From positions 89,301,058 through 89,365,057 of the forward strand of contig OX638372.1 of the NCBI GenBank assembly GCA_951812925.1: DNA of 64,000 bases, given 5' to 3'. This DNA comes from Calliopum simillimum (lineage: Eukaryota; Arthropoda; Insecta; Diptera; Lauxaniidae). This document shows positions 45,142 through 57,189 of this stretch, one piece after another (position 1 is the first letter of the stretch; each line of letters starts with the position of its first letter). A program made the position numbers and the translations under genes. Below the pieces are notes generated by a model. The model had not been told where the DNA came from and made no database searches. It was given only the letters and a program-made list of their open reading frames with translations.

Positions 45142-45951
45142 TTAAATAGTTAACCATGCGTTTTTTTTGGCTTCAATATGCTTTCGGCACGTTAGCCGTC
45201 TGTCTAAATGAATACCTAGGTATGTGCCATTTTCAGATTGAGGGATTGAAGTGTTATTTAATGTGATAGGAGGGCAATTACCTCGCCTAAGGGTAAAAGT
45301 AACCTGCATGCATTTTTGTTCATTTACTTTTATGCGCCATAGCAGCAACCACTTTTCGATAGAGTTTAAATGAAGTTGAAGTTTTCGTGCCAATTCTAGG
45401 GGACAACGACTACAACTTAAAACTACAGTATCATCTGCGAAAGTAGATATGGTTGTGCCAGAGATAATAGGTAAATCAGAGGTATACAGTAAGTACAGAA
45501 AAGGACCCAGCACGCTTCCTTGAGAGACACCTGCATTAATTTTTAAAGGTGATGAAATAAAACTGTTTTGTCTAATTCTAAAATGCCTGCTTTTCAGATA
45601 AGAAATAAATGTTTTGTGGACGTTAAAAGGCAGTACGTGTTTAATTTTATTGATAAGGCCTTCATGCCATACTTTATCAAACGCTTGAGCTACGTCGAAA
45701 AAAACTGCTGTACAATATTCACTTTGTTCGAAAGCCTTCCTTATGTCATTTGTGATTCTATTAACCTGTTCAATTGTTCCGTGGTATTTTCGGAAACCGA
45801 ATTGATGGAGCGGAAATACATTTTTTTCGGTTGCATAAGGTATTATTTTTGATAAAATTAGTTTTTCAAACAGTTTGGATATGCATGGTAAAAGACTAAT
45901 GGGTCTATATGAAAATGGCAATGTACGATCTTTTCCAGGTTTTGGAATCAT
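45142..45951 (-). pseudogene. Jockey-clade reverse transcriptase, 269-codon open segment
   Basis: Core RT motifs are in order. IPKPGKD lies at residues 2-8 and YRPISLLPCISKLFEK at 15-30. FGFRKYHGT is at 51-59. Motif A is AVFFDVAQAFDKVWHEGL with catalytic Asp86. Motif B is AGVSQGSVLGP (140-150), with Ser where Pro is usual. Motif C is TFADDTVVLS with Asp173-Asp174. Motif D is IEKWLLLWRIKVNEQKC and motif E is TYLGIHLDRRLT. The start ATG is internal: upstream to about 46.29 kb the same protein continues in other frames (KADAFANHLSTVFQ; YYPTEWKISLIP), and downstream it is frameshifted. The endonuclease and ORF1 are missing. It would copy the element's own RNA at nicked DNA if intact; it is not intact. 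Confidence 0.9.
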
Positions 45952-46329
45952 GGGTATTAATGAGATTTTCCACTCTGTTGGGTAATATCCATACTGAATT
46001 ATAGCATTAAAAAGTCAACTAAAAAGACAAAAGCTGTATTTGGCAGTTCTTTTATCATTTTGGGAGTTATATAATCGCACCCAGGATCTTTTTTGGGACA
46101 CATCTCTTCAACTACACTCTTTACGTTGCTAATTAATATGAAAGTTCAATTGCATAACATCGCTGTTTAATGGCAAATTAGGAGGAAGAAAGCCTTGAAT
46201 AGGAGGGTTGCGTTGAAAAACTGTGCTTAAGTGATTTGCAAAAGCATCGGCTTTTTCTTCATCACTTCGAGCCCAGTTCCAGGCTGCAGTAATCTTTTTC
46301 TCGCTTACATCCTATGACATGCAATGTTA

Positions 46330-47400
46330 AAAAGAAAGAATAGTTCTTACGGATACTTTCGAACTGTGACCGTTTTTTTCGACACTTTTTCGACCAATAA
46401 AGACTCTTTGATACCTAGTTTTGTTTGTAACTGTGCATTTTTTCAATAGTTTTCGATTCTAATCGATATTTCAATGTTTTTGCAGCATTTGTTTTTTTTC
46501 AAGATTCGAATACATTTCGAATTTTATAAACTTTTTCGATCTTTTTTGGTACTTTCCGACTATTGTCGCTTATTCATGTTTTTCACTACTTTCGTATATT
46601 TTGGAGTGTGGCAGTTTTCTAGTTTTTTTTACTTTTTCGATCGTTTTCGGCTGTTATCGTTTTTTCTATGTTTTTCAATCCCAGGTGTTCGACTTTCAAC
46701 GATTTTTCGATGTTTTTGGATATTTTTTGACTCTCATAGACTTTTTTGATGTTTTTCGACGATTACGGTTTTTTTTCAAATATTTGTCGTTCATGTCTTT
46801 CTCGGCCCTCAACAATTTCTTCGATGTTTCTCAATATTTTCGACTATTACTTTTTATTTCGATATTATACGGTATTTTTCAATAATTTACTACTTTCATT
46901 GTTTTTTCTATTTCTTGCAAAAAGTTTTGAGTCTCATAAACTTCTTTAAAGTTTTCCGATAATTTTTCGACTCTTTGCTTTTCAACTATCTAATGTTTTT
47001 CAATATTTTTCAACATTCATCAATTTTTCCAATGTTTTTCGATATTGTCTCAGTTTTTTTATCTTTTTTTGCTTTTTCGATTACATATTACCGTTCTTTG
47101 TTGTGTTTCAACACTTTACGACTTTCTTCGATTTATCGATGTTTTTCGATAAACTCTTATAAACTTGTTAGATGTTTTCGATACCTTTCGATTGTTGTCA
47201 TTGTCTGATGTTTTTCAATACTTTACTGCGACCGATTTTCAATATAGATTTTATTTTAACCTTTTTAATGTTTTTAGATTTATTCCATTTTTTTTATACA
47301 TTTTTAGCATGTTTTTTGATGCTTTTGACAGTGCATTTTTTTTGTTGTTCCATTTCGATTCATATCGTTTTTATCGTTATCGATAAGTATCGAAGAACAT
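46330..47400. repeat. T-rich degenerate satellite, TTTTTCGAC type, right block
   Basis: Continuation of the array at 43240-44025: TTTTTCGACGATTACGG, TTTTTCGATGTTTTTCAATA and similar units of about 19 or 38 bp, all in the same orientation. Overlapping Phe-rich open frames in this stretch are low-complexity artefacts. Confidence 0.8.
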
Positions 47401-48484
47401 TCAAAACTTGGGTAACAGTTTTATATAATTGTTGTTATTACAAAATGGTGAATCGACAAACTCCACAGTAAAAAAAAAAAACATTCGGTTCATATGAGAC
47501 TGATTGAAGCTTTCCCTTTAATTGCAGGCTTATAATCAAACAATTGTCTGTAATTTGCATAATAAATAAATGCGGCAAATTTAATTACGATAATTTTAAT
47601 GCTATTGAATAATGGTAGTGGCTGATGGCTGGCACTCCACTTTTCTGCATTTTCTCCAACGTTTGCAAAAATTTCGTATGCACGATGCGCATTAATTCAG
47701 TTACGAATTCCCTTTAACTCTCACCGCCAATTGAAATCATGTGCAATTATTTTAAAAGCTCTTTTCACTCAGCAGTCAGACTAAAGTGACACTCTCATGC
47801 CTGGCACAAACTTTCACTGAAGTTCCATCTTTCCTCTCTCCCTGCTGGTTCAATTGACCATTTGCCGTATATGTGTGCATGGCGTTGCGTTTGGTGCGTG
47901 GATGCCTGCGTCTGTATTTAAATTACACCACTGGTCATTTGGTCACCACCGCATGGTCATTCTGTTGATGTAAATATTCTTGTTGTTGTTGTTGATTTCG
48001 AGCGCGCTTAGATTTCGGACCAAAAACTGTTTGTTGGTGGCTCCCCTGCGTAATTAACTTTAGTTCAGTTTGATCTCCCAGCAGCAGAACACAATGTACC
48101 CTCCAGTGATTAGAGCTATAAGGTTTGGGGAGCTTAGTGGCATGCTGTGGTTTGCATAAATGTGGTAGGCAAATACATCCTTATTTTTGCTGTTGGCATG
48201 AGTGATTAACGCAAATTGCCTGACAATATTTTGGCTTTTTTTCGTTGTTTGGTTGTAAATGTAGTTGTATGCATTCATCTTCTATAAGAATCTGAGATAT
48301 TGGTTATACGAATTTGAATGTGCTCGTACGGTTGTTTTTAATGAGGAAGTGCCAGTAGGCCCAGAAGACTTTGTTACCCGGAAGTCGGTGAAAAAGTCCA
48401 CTGTTTTCTTCTCGTTCATGAAATATTTTTAAAGCTGTTATTCATTCCGCAGGAGCGTTCTGGGCTTATAAAAATATTCAGTGC
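47401..48484. other. No gene recognised; host-like spacer
   Basis: Mixed composition with TGTTGTTGTTG near 47980; no coding exon recognised on either strand. Confidence 0.4.
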
Positions 48485-49215
48485 CTCCTTTTGTTTAAGC
48501 AATCAGCCCCTTCATTGCCTCAATGTCCTTTGTGTCCTGGTATCTATATATTAATACGCAAGACAAAAATTTGTCCTACCTTTTTTACTATGTTAGAAAT
48601 GGAGTACGACTTTAAATTATACACCATTAGAAAAGTATTTGTATATTAATGTGCACAAAGTTAAAATTATGTTAATATTTTGACTTTAAGCCAGGTAAAA
48701 TTAAATACAAAAGTTTTAATATTAACAACAACAAAATACACGGTCACACACAGCTGAAAAAAGTATAAAGCACAAAGAGAAAGACAAAAAGCATAGCACT
48801 GATTTTATGTTTTTTGTTTATATTTCGCTTGAATTATACCAGGGATGATAAATGAGCTTTTCTATGTTGTACCAAGTAGCAAAAAACAATGTACTTAAAG
48901 TGTCTAAAAAGTACCAAAACTTTTTAATACATTTGTGGTCAAATTTTGACCACTGGGCGATTCAAGTCTACATTAAAGTCCCATCATTTCATCTGCATAA
49001 AACTTGAAGAATTTCAATGCACTCCCAGACAAGCTTTGAGTTTATTGAGAAAGCCCTTAATGATTTTAGAGTCACCTGAATGTCCGAATAAATGCATAAA
49101 TTGGTGCCGGAAATACCCCTTCGTAGCCATTCTCTTGCGCACAACTCGAAAGTGTGGACCTCCACCTGAGACCCGAATACACGACATACAAGCGGCAGTT
49201 ACAATAATGAATTAT
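48485..49215 (-). pseudogene. LINE RNase H remnant split by about 400 bp of unrelated DNA
   Basis: Minus strand: RINI-stop-IPGHKGH-stop-GNEGADCLN (48495-48560) is the WxPGHxxxxGNExAD block of RNase H. The stretch 48985-49170 is close in nucleotide sequence to 34080-34240 of the minus-strand LINE at 33620-35000 (CAAGCTTTGAGT, TTAATGATTTTAGAGT, CACAACTC, GTGGACCTCC). In that copy these two blocks are adjacent; here about 400 bp (about 48565-48985) lies between them. Confidence 0.7.
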
Positions 49216-49439
49216 TTCGAGAAAAGCGGCTAGGAAGAAAGCCATTGGGGCCCCTCCAGTCGGAATGGTCTTTGCTTCGTTTTTTGAAATTCAAAGAGAA
49301 AAATTGTCTTGGACTTTTTACTAAGATTACAGGGCAGTGGGTTATTGAAGCAATTCGATAAGAAATTCAGAGTTACTTGGTCACATTTGGTTTTAAAAAT
49401 ATGCACTAGCACATTCCTCCGGAATTATCTCTCATAAAG

Positions 49440-50430
49440 TGTTTCCCTGCGACTTCTCTGTTCGGCAAGGAAAGATTTACTTTTGCATATGGAAGTTATT
49501 GTAGAGAGTAAAATCTATTTTGAAGAGTTTGACAAATCGTTTATTTTGGAGGGGTTAAAGAAATGGTTGGAGCAAAATAACTGAATCGACCGAAAAAGAG
49601 ATTGTCCAAAACTTTCATTCTTTACTCCTAAAATGGTAACTTTTTGATCAACCTAGATCATTTTCATCCAGACAAGGCAGATATTGCACTTGAATACGTG
49701 TTCGTGTTTGGAGGATCTAGGCTTGTCGTTACAGAAGTCTAAGAACAAAGTATGGACTGGAACTTTTCAAGGCAGTAATTGTTCGATGCATGTATGAAAT
49801 TAGAGCACAGAAAATCATCTCCCAGAAGACTAGAGTGTTATAACGTTTTGCCTTAACCATAAAAAAGCGATCACATTTCCTATAGGAATTATCAAGACAT
49901 AGGTATCATTCTTCAAAACAGTGTCCAATTTCCTGCCCAACCAAGAAGGTAAATGACTGAGGATGTTCCGTTTATACCACAGTACTTCACATCATGAAAT
50001 CGACTGAAAATTGCTATGTGTGACTGCTGTATCCAGGCAAAACTATTCATTTTGTGCTGCGCAAATATGGTAGTAGTCCAAGAATAACACAAATTATATC
50101 TTAGAAACATTTCCAACTTTTCAGTTATCTTTCCAAATGTTCCTGCTAGCCAGCGATGTCATATTTCTATATGGTTGGGAACTGTGAGCTGAAAATATCA
50201 GCATATCGTACAGTTTTAAGAGCAGTAGCTCTAGTCGTCAGTAATACAGTGCATTTTCTTTTCAAACAAATGACAAGTCATGTGGAATCTGGAAAAGAAT
50301 GGACAATTGTAGCTGGGTTGGAAAGATCGGACGACTGCATATATTGCGATGGAATAGTAGGAGATGCAGAGCATTCTTTGTCCGCCACAACTGATCTCAG
50401 CCGTGATGCGTGCTGGGTAGGCAAGTAGAT
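49440..50430 (+). pseudogene. R1-like LINE remnant (reverse transcriptase thumb and zinc knuckle)
   Basis: The + strand reads LEDLGLSLQKSKNKV (after RT motif C), then ISAYRTVLRAVALVVSNTV, a distinctive thumb motif of R1 elements. It continues CIYCDGIVGDAEHS, the C-x2-C-x8-H knuckle. The distance between thumb and knuckle is far too short, so a large deletion has removed the region between. Stops interrupt the 5' part. Confidence 0.72.
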
Positions 50431-51430
50431 TCTTTCAACATCGAGTAGAGCTGGAGGAAACTTGCCACAAATGGCATGGGTTGTTATGATTGGGATGCTT
50501 TAAAAAAGAGAAACCCAAACGCAGTTAGACGGTAATGGAATAATTATACTCTACCTTGAATTAAAGCATTAAAAGCAGATTCCGGATTGCCAAATACTCA
50601 AAAGAGGTTGAAAATTGCTAGTGGATGATGACACTCTCTCGAAATAACAAAGAAGTGCCTATTGTCCCGTATGATGACTAGCGTGAACAGAGCAGAGCGT
50701 GAAATGAGCAGAGTTATGAAACAGATTATGTTGTTTTAGGAGATGTATTTAGTATGCGAGGGAATTGTTTAAGGAAAGTGAAAATCCATTTATTGTGATC
50801 ACCGGCACTAAATTACTCGGGTTGCGCAATTAGAAATGCTCACCTGTGGTCAATGAAAATACAATCCAAACGACCACTGATTCCAGAAGAATTGATAAAG
50901 GATTGTAAGTAGTACCATTATTGGTGCTAAAGAGTATTTCATCTTTAAAGAGTTCCTCAATCTTAACCAAAATAAACTGTTATTTAAAACATTGAGTGAA
51001 AAAAACTATTCTGAGATTTTCTTTGACCACTCTACATGTTAACGGTCATCGAATATACATGGCAACACACACAAGCTTCAAACACATTGAAAATTCACAC
51101 ATACTACATAAATAAACAATGTACATGTACAGCTTGATGTTAAAGATGTCACAGATACAAAATAAAACCAGCAAATCGAAATCATCAATAACAACAGAAT
51201 TCAATAAACTTAACGAGATACAGCAAACGAGAATATTAAGCAAACGGTTGGAGTCTGCGATGCTTAGAGTATGAGCGATGAAATTCGGTTGAATTTCTTG
51301 GTTACTCTTAAAACAATGCCTATTGCTGGGTAATGAAAAGAAGAAATACACTTGCGAAAAGCTATCGAAAATGAGTGGTAGGATACTCTCTCGATAGAAA
51401 AAACCTACACTATACACTAGACGTCCTTCA
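50431..51430. other. No gene recognised
   Basis: Spacer, possibly decayed LINE. The 167-codon minus frame (51046-51549) overlaps it and is discussed under rejected items. Confidence 0.35.
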
Positions 51431-51439
51431 TACCAGTCA

Positions 51440-51640
51440 TATTGGATAGTGTTGAAACGACAGCAGCTCTGGGATTGTTCGAGAAAAAAATCCTTCAGAA
51501 AATCTTTGGCTCTCCCTGCGTTAGCGAAGACTACCGTCTGAACGAACAAGCTTCAGCTCGATGAGTACTTATTGCGATAGTGCACGGAAGAAGATGAACT
51601 GGGTAGCCAATACTTTATCGCGTAGACAAGATGAAGAAGA
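51440..51640 (+). pseudogene. LINE C-terminal fragment (RTE-like FERKILRKIFGP motif)
   Basis: The + strand reads LGLFEKKILQKIFGSPCVSE then DYRLNEQA, and after a stop RKKMNWVANTLSRRQDEE. This resembles the ExxLGxFERKILRKIFGPV and RRLRWxGHVxR motifs near the C-terminus of RTE-like LINE proteins. Short and shifted. Confidence 0.6.
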
Positions 51641-53379
51641 TTTTGTGTGGACTTTTAGCATTTGGTAGATTAGCGTTGGTTAAAAGCACTGGAAGATGAG
51701 TGTACAGACAGTTACTTGCAATAAGTAGCATTGCTACCTCACGTACCTTAGTAGTACGTTTATCCTTTTTCTCAGTCCATCTTTGTACCAACCAAGTACG
51801 GGTTGTAGGCACAATCCCAGTGCATTTAATTGGGCGTTCGGGAAAGAGATTTTGACAAAGAAAACTAGTTTGCTTGGAGTGTAGAATACTTGAAAGCTTG
51901 CGAAAAGGTGGGGTAGCCGATCTTAATCGAATAACTTTAGAAATACTAAGAGCTGAGTTGAAGAAGAGTGTATTGCAATTGAAAGGTTAACCTTCTGACA
52001 ACACTATGCATCAGAACTATTCTACATATATATTTGTTTTTAAGCTTTTGTAATCGGAATCCATCAGATTAGTAGCAATTGATCATGTCAAGACGCAATC
52101 AACTCCTTGAACATTAAAACGCGTAATCCGTTGCTTAAATTTCAGCATCTCTAAGCGAAATTGGCCATACGCACACACAAATAAGTACGAGAACAGGATG
52201 CTGTATCGGTACAAAATTCCCTAACGTTTATATAAAGCGTTCAATTTCAATGGCCGGAAATGCAGTTTAAATTCTTTGCTTTATTTTTCTCTACACTCAT
52301 GTCTTCTTTCATGGTTGTTTTGTAAATTTTATTGACAACAAGAGCAACAGGAAAATACAAGGTTTCCGGCAAAAGGACATCGTCAGTAGCAACATCATCG
52401 TCATCATCATCATGAATAGCAAGCAACAACTGCACTCATTGGTATCCTGTGTGTGCAAAGCAGTGTGAAAGGAAATCAGAGATTGAATGCCTCGAAGGTG
52501 AATAAACAAAAAAAAAAAAAAGGAAAGAGAGAATGCAGAAAAAGAGAAAAAAATTTTAAAATCATTGCAACGTAAAGGAAGCAACTCTTCGACGGTGTCG
52601 CTTCTTTTACTCTGATGCTGGTGGTTTTTTTTGCCCTATATATACGCGGATGTGTGCTATCCTTATGTCCACTGTTTTTTTATGTACCCACTGTTCAACA
52701 TGTGATATCGCTTGATATATCTGGTTTGTAACATTTTCTCCATTGCTTTATTATTGGATTGTTGGATCATTCTATTTTCCTTTTGCATCACGATTTCCCC
52801 ATGCAGCTTCTTCTTACTCACCGTCACAGTGAGTTCCTACTTTGCGCGCATACACTGAATCTCATGAAATATTCATTTTCGATTAGTCAACTTTGGCCGT
52901 GAGCGCATTTTACTTTATGTTGAGTGAATGATGCATATGGATGTGTTACTAAGCACACGATATGCGATTTAGTAACCTGTTAGGAAAACGTTGCTTGATG
53001 GCTTGACAAATGTTTGTAGAAAGTATACTCAACATACGTTCAGTGTATTAGATTTTAAAAGCAAAACTTTTTTTATTTTTTCTCTCAATACTCATTTAAT
53101 TATTATGTTTACTCAACCGACAAGCAGTACTAATTGAAATGGAAGTGCTTTGAATTAGAAGTCCTGCCGTCATAACTCTATCAATTAATACTTCCATATA
53201 CGTACCATTTGCAAAGTCGTTATAAAAGTTTTTACTCTCTAAAACCTTACAAATGTATGAAAATAACAATAAAACCCTACAAATGTTCAACATGTCATAT
53301 TTTTTTAATAATTAGGAAAAAAAGTAAAAAAGCCTAAAAAATACTGATAAACCAGAATAAAATGAAAATGTGGAAATAT
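51641..53379. other. No gene recognised; host-like spacer
   Basis: AT-rich, with (CAT/ATC)n trinucleotide at 52386-52415 and mixed sequence to 53.3 kb. No exon or transposon recognised. Confidence 0.4.
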
Positions 53380-53956
53380 ATTGATATATTGGAAAAGTTT
53401 TTCAATATTGAAGCAGTCAGTAAAAAAAAAATTGTAAAAAGTTAAAAAATATATATCAAAAGTGGGACATTACTAAAATCGAAAATGTTGAGAAATTTGG
53501 AAAAAATTTAAAAATTTTAAGAGGATTTCTTTAAACATGTAAAAGCCTCGAGAAGCACGTTAGCCTCAAAAACTTTCGAGTCTCGTAAACAAAATTTTAA
53601 AAAAGTTTACCAAGCCTTGAAAACTTTCGAGGCAAATTCGATGCGTAAATAGCCTCGAAAAAAAACGAGAGCGATTGCTGTCAAATAAATGTATTGAAAA
53701 TATATTTTTTGTTTTGAAAATTGGAGTTGAATTGAATATTTATCCTGAAAACAAGCTCGTAAACTTTCGAGTTTTTCATGGTTTACGAGTTTACGAGATT
53801 AAAGGTATCCCTTATTGAGAAGTATGTAAAAGTAAAAAAAAAAAAAAGTATTCGAAATATATTGGAGAACTAAAAAATATTGAAAGATCGAAAGTTTTGA
53901 ATGAGTGGAAACAGTCGGAAAAATATTGGAGAAATCAGAAAATATTTATAAAAGTT
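53380..53956. repeat. A-rich satellite (reverse orientation of the TTTTTCGAC array), left block
   Basis: Units such as ATATTGGAGAAATCAGAAAA and ATTGAAAGATCGAAAG recall the complement of the arrays at 43-47 kb. A segment at about 53540-53810 with repeated CTTTCGAG, GCCTCGA and TTTACGAG is different and may be a separate insertion. Confidence 0.6.
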
Positions 53957-55121
53957 TAGTACAATCATTTGGGAGAAAAAAATGATGTTACCTGGAAAGT
54001 TTTGCGGGATTTCTGCAAATGAGTTATTTTATAGATTTCGATGTGCTCTTTCAGAATTTCAACTTTGCTACCTCGTATCGTGTTCGCTCGAGCCGCCATA
54101 TTGGAAAAATGGCGTCCAAAATCAGTTTTTTACAAATATCTCTTTAACGGTTATATTTAGAGAAAAACTTTTTATGACAATGTTGTAGCTTATAAAATTT
54201 TCTATAAAAATGACCTGTGAATTGTTTTCGTACGACTTATAACTCAGGAGATATCTTTATTCAAAATTTTAGAAAAATTAGTAAATTGTGAATGCCACTT
54301 ATGAGTAGGCACAGTGATGTGTCAAGCTTATAATTACGATAACTTTTGAACGGTGAGTTGCACGTTTAAAATAAAAACACCTAATTATAGGGAATAACTT
54401 GCGCTACAAGTTACATATTATTTTTTTTTCATATCACCTATAGTTAAGGAGATATTTTTCCCACAAACCTAAGATTTTGAAAAAAAACGTTTTTTCAAAA
54501 TGGCTCCTAAACGGTTCGTCCTAGAAAAAAAATTGTCAATGCATTTTGTAGAACGTTCAATTCGCTATAAGAGTCTTTTCGAGCTGTTTTTTCGTCAGAC
54601 TTACCCTTCATGAGATATCGCGACTTGAAAATCATTCAAAATTGAACATAGTAGGGCGCATAGAACAATATTCAATTTTGAATGATTTTTAAGACGCTAT
54701 ATCTCATGAAGGGTAAGTCTGACGAAAAAACAGCTCGAAGAGACCCTTATAGGGAATTGAACGTTCTATAAAATGCATGGACAATTTTTTTTCTAGGACG
54801 AACCGTTTAGGAGCCATTTTGAAAAAACTTTTTTTTTTCAAAATTTTATGTTTGTTGGAAAAATATCTCCTTAACTATAGGTGATATGAAAAAAAATAGC
54901 TACAACATTGTCATAAAAAGTTTTTCTCTAAATATAACCGTTAAAGAGATATTTGTAAAAAACTGATTTTGGACGCCATTTTTCCAATATGGCGGCTCGA
55001 GCGAACACGATACGAGGTAGCAAAGTTGAAATTCTGAAAGAGCACATCGAAATCTATAAAATAACTCATTTGCAGAAATCCCGCAAAACTTTCCAGGTAA
55101 AACTACCAAATGACTGTACTA
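53957..55121. mobile_element. 1.17-kb foldback element splitting the A-rich satellite
   Basis: The outer ends TAGTACAATCATTTGG and CCAAATGACTGTACTA mirror each other; inside them TTACCTGGAAAGTTTTGCGG starts an arm of about 205 bases that is essentially identical, reversed, at 54897-55099. A second palindrome (CTTAACTATAGGTGATATG, CGAACCGTTTAGGAGCCATT) is centred near 54650. The left side holds about 230 extra bases (54190-54420) absent from the right. Both sides carry the same 68-69-codon frame, a palindrome artefact. Confidence 0.85.
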
Positions 55122-55770
55122 GTTGGCAAAAAAAGAAAAAGATATTCTACTCAAGAGGCCAGAGAATATTGAATAGCTCGGAAAATTTTCTCGAAGGTTA
55201 AAAATAGTGAAGTTTTCAAGAAATCAGAAAAATGTTGATAAAGTTGGAAAAATATTAAAAAAAATTAAAATCGTTAAAAAAGTGCGAAAACATTGAAAAA
55301 TTCGAAGAATGTTCAAGAAATGGTATAAAGCTGGAAAAATTTGGAAACTATTGAAAGAGTCGAAGAATGTTGAAGAAGTCGGAATATATTGGGATAGTCG
55401 AAAAATATTGAAAAAATCCAAAAATGCTTAGGAGGTTTGAAAAATAAAAAACAAATTTATGTGGAAGAAGTAGTCCATAAAAAAATATATTGTAGAAGTT
55501 GAAAAATGGTGATATAGACGAAGAAGTCTTAAACGTTAGCAGAATGGTGAAATAGTTGAAGAATTTTAAAAAGGTCGAAAAAAAATGAAATGGTGAAAAG
55601 ATTTGAAAAAAGATTTGTAAAATGTTGAAGAGCTCGGATAATTTTTAAAATGCCAGAATATGTTATGAAAGACGGAAAATGTTGAAAACAACACAAACAG
55701 TTCAAATAGTTGAAATATCCAAAAAATGTTAGAGAAAGCAGAAAATGATGAAGAAGTTGAAATACAACGT
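55122..55770. repeat. A-rich satellite, TTGAAAAAGTCGAAAAAT type, right block
   Basis: Irregular units of 18-20 bp: TTGAAGAAGTCGGAATAT, TTGGGATAGTCGAAAAAT, TTGAAAAATTCGAAGAATG. This is the complement of the T-rich satellite at 43-47 kb. Confidence 0.8.
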
Positions 55771-57189
55771 CGTCCGCTGGATACCTACACGGAAACACCA
55801 AACCACTGAGCTGATTTTTTACTCATGCGATTTTTTCCAACTGGGAACCTGTTTACATTGAGGACACTGTATGTCCTTCGTTATCAACTGCAGTGCTATT
55901 ATTGACATTTGTAAAGAGCCTTGCTCATGGTGTGAATACGTACATAGTATGTTTAGTCTCTCTGTGTGGCCTCGTTAGACTTTAACTACTTACTTCGCAG
56001 TGAGTGCCACATGAGAGTGGTACACACATGGAAAAATATTTAGTTGAATTAACTAATATATTGATTGGAAGGTTATAAACAGTATTCAAAAACATCCAAA
56101 AGCATAAAGTACCATTGAAATACCTATATTTTGTACACTGAGCAACCAAAAAACTCAAAAACTAGAAAACTTGATTTGATTTTCTTATAAATTGTACGAA
56201 TTATACGAATTGTCTAAAATCTTTTCCCCAAGATATTATAGACGGTGGTGTTGCCTTGCTTCTCGTGTCCCGAGTTTCCATAGTGAGGTTTTGTTTTTAA
56301 CCTTAAAACCCGTTTTTTTGTGCTATAATCTGAATAAAGATCAACTAGCATAAGATTTAATATAATTTTTAAACTTGCTTTTGACGATGTTGCCTTGAGT
56401 TCACCAGTGATGCCTATGCAAACTACTTGCAAAATTTTTTCGATCTTTGTACATACATATATATGTATATTGGGTCTTATGATGATCTTCTCTCCAAATA
56501 TTATTCTGGATTAATGGAAAGCATTAATTCTTTTCTTTGTTTATTCCTCGCATTTTCGATTCCATGACAATTTAGAGCTCAGAATTATGTTCATGCCAAG
56601 AATGATTGATTTGAACAATATTTTTTTCTTTGAGTGTACAGGCAGCTTTGTTGTCAAGGCCAACTGTTGACGTTTCTGCTTAAGTCCCACTAACACAAAA
56701 CGATACCAAAATGTTAGTGTCTATTCGTTAGACTGTGAACTGATGATGTGCTTGCTTTCAGAGCGCTTTTATGTGTCCTAATTTTCGGCGGTAATGAAAG
56801 CATCATTTGACTCAAGTGACGAATGAATAGATGGTGACATGGTATGTGTGTTGACCAGAAATCTACAATTGTATATATGTGACTGTTGTGAATGGAATAG
56901 TGGAAGCAACTTCAGAAGTTGAAATTTTTTGGTGGTTTTTCAAAGCATTTGTTTTATGAATCTTGGAATATTGCGCACGAACCCGAAACAAAGAACCAAT
57001 CGACTGTTTTGGTTTTTTCATTCGAAGAAAATCCAACAAAAGTGGTGCGAGGTTGGCGTGCTTTTCGATGAAAACCTTTATGTGGCTCTTCAAAAAATAG
57101 ACCGTTAGTTCGGCGTGGTAGACGACCATTTATTTGTCATAAGTTTTCGATACCACTTGTTTACAAATGATTAAAAAATTTTTAAGCCG
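55771..57189. other. No gene recognised; host-like spacer
   Basis: Mixed AT-rich sequence with short frames only; no transposon ends recognised. Confidence 0.4.

Larger units (their letters stand above)
44284..46313 (-). mobile_element. Jockey-clade LINE, 5'-truncated, inserted in the T-rich satellite
   Basis: The minus-strand order is reverse transcriptase (46.29-45.14 kb), C-terminal tail (44.95-44.75 kb), a 32-bp tandem repeat, a UTR with GATAGTCTCCTAAGATGAG and AGAAGATTCAATAAATGA, and a poly(A) tail (T-run 44284-44300). Satellite DNA of the same type lies on both sides. No clear target duplication was found because the flanks are low complexity. Confidence 0.85.

Noticed and set aside
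51046..51549. 167-codon minus-strand frame, hydrophobic C-terminal half
   Set aside because: Overlaps an RTE-like LINE fragment on the other strand at its start and otherwise consists of AT-rich codons (Ile, Leu, Phe, Cys); no start context or known domain.
53982..55109. Two nearly identical 68-69-codon frames (GKFCGISANELFYRF...) on opposite strands
   Set aside because: They are the two arms of the foldback element; identity reflects the palindrome rather than duplicated genes.
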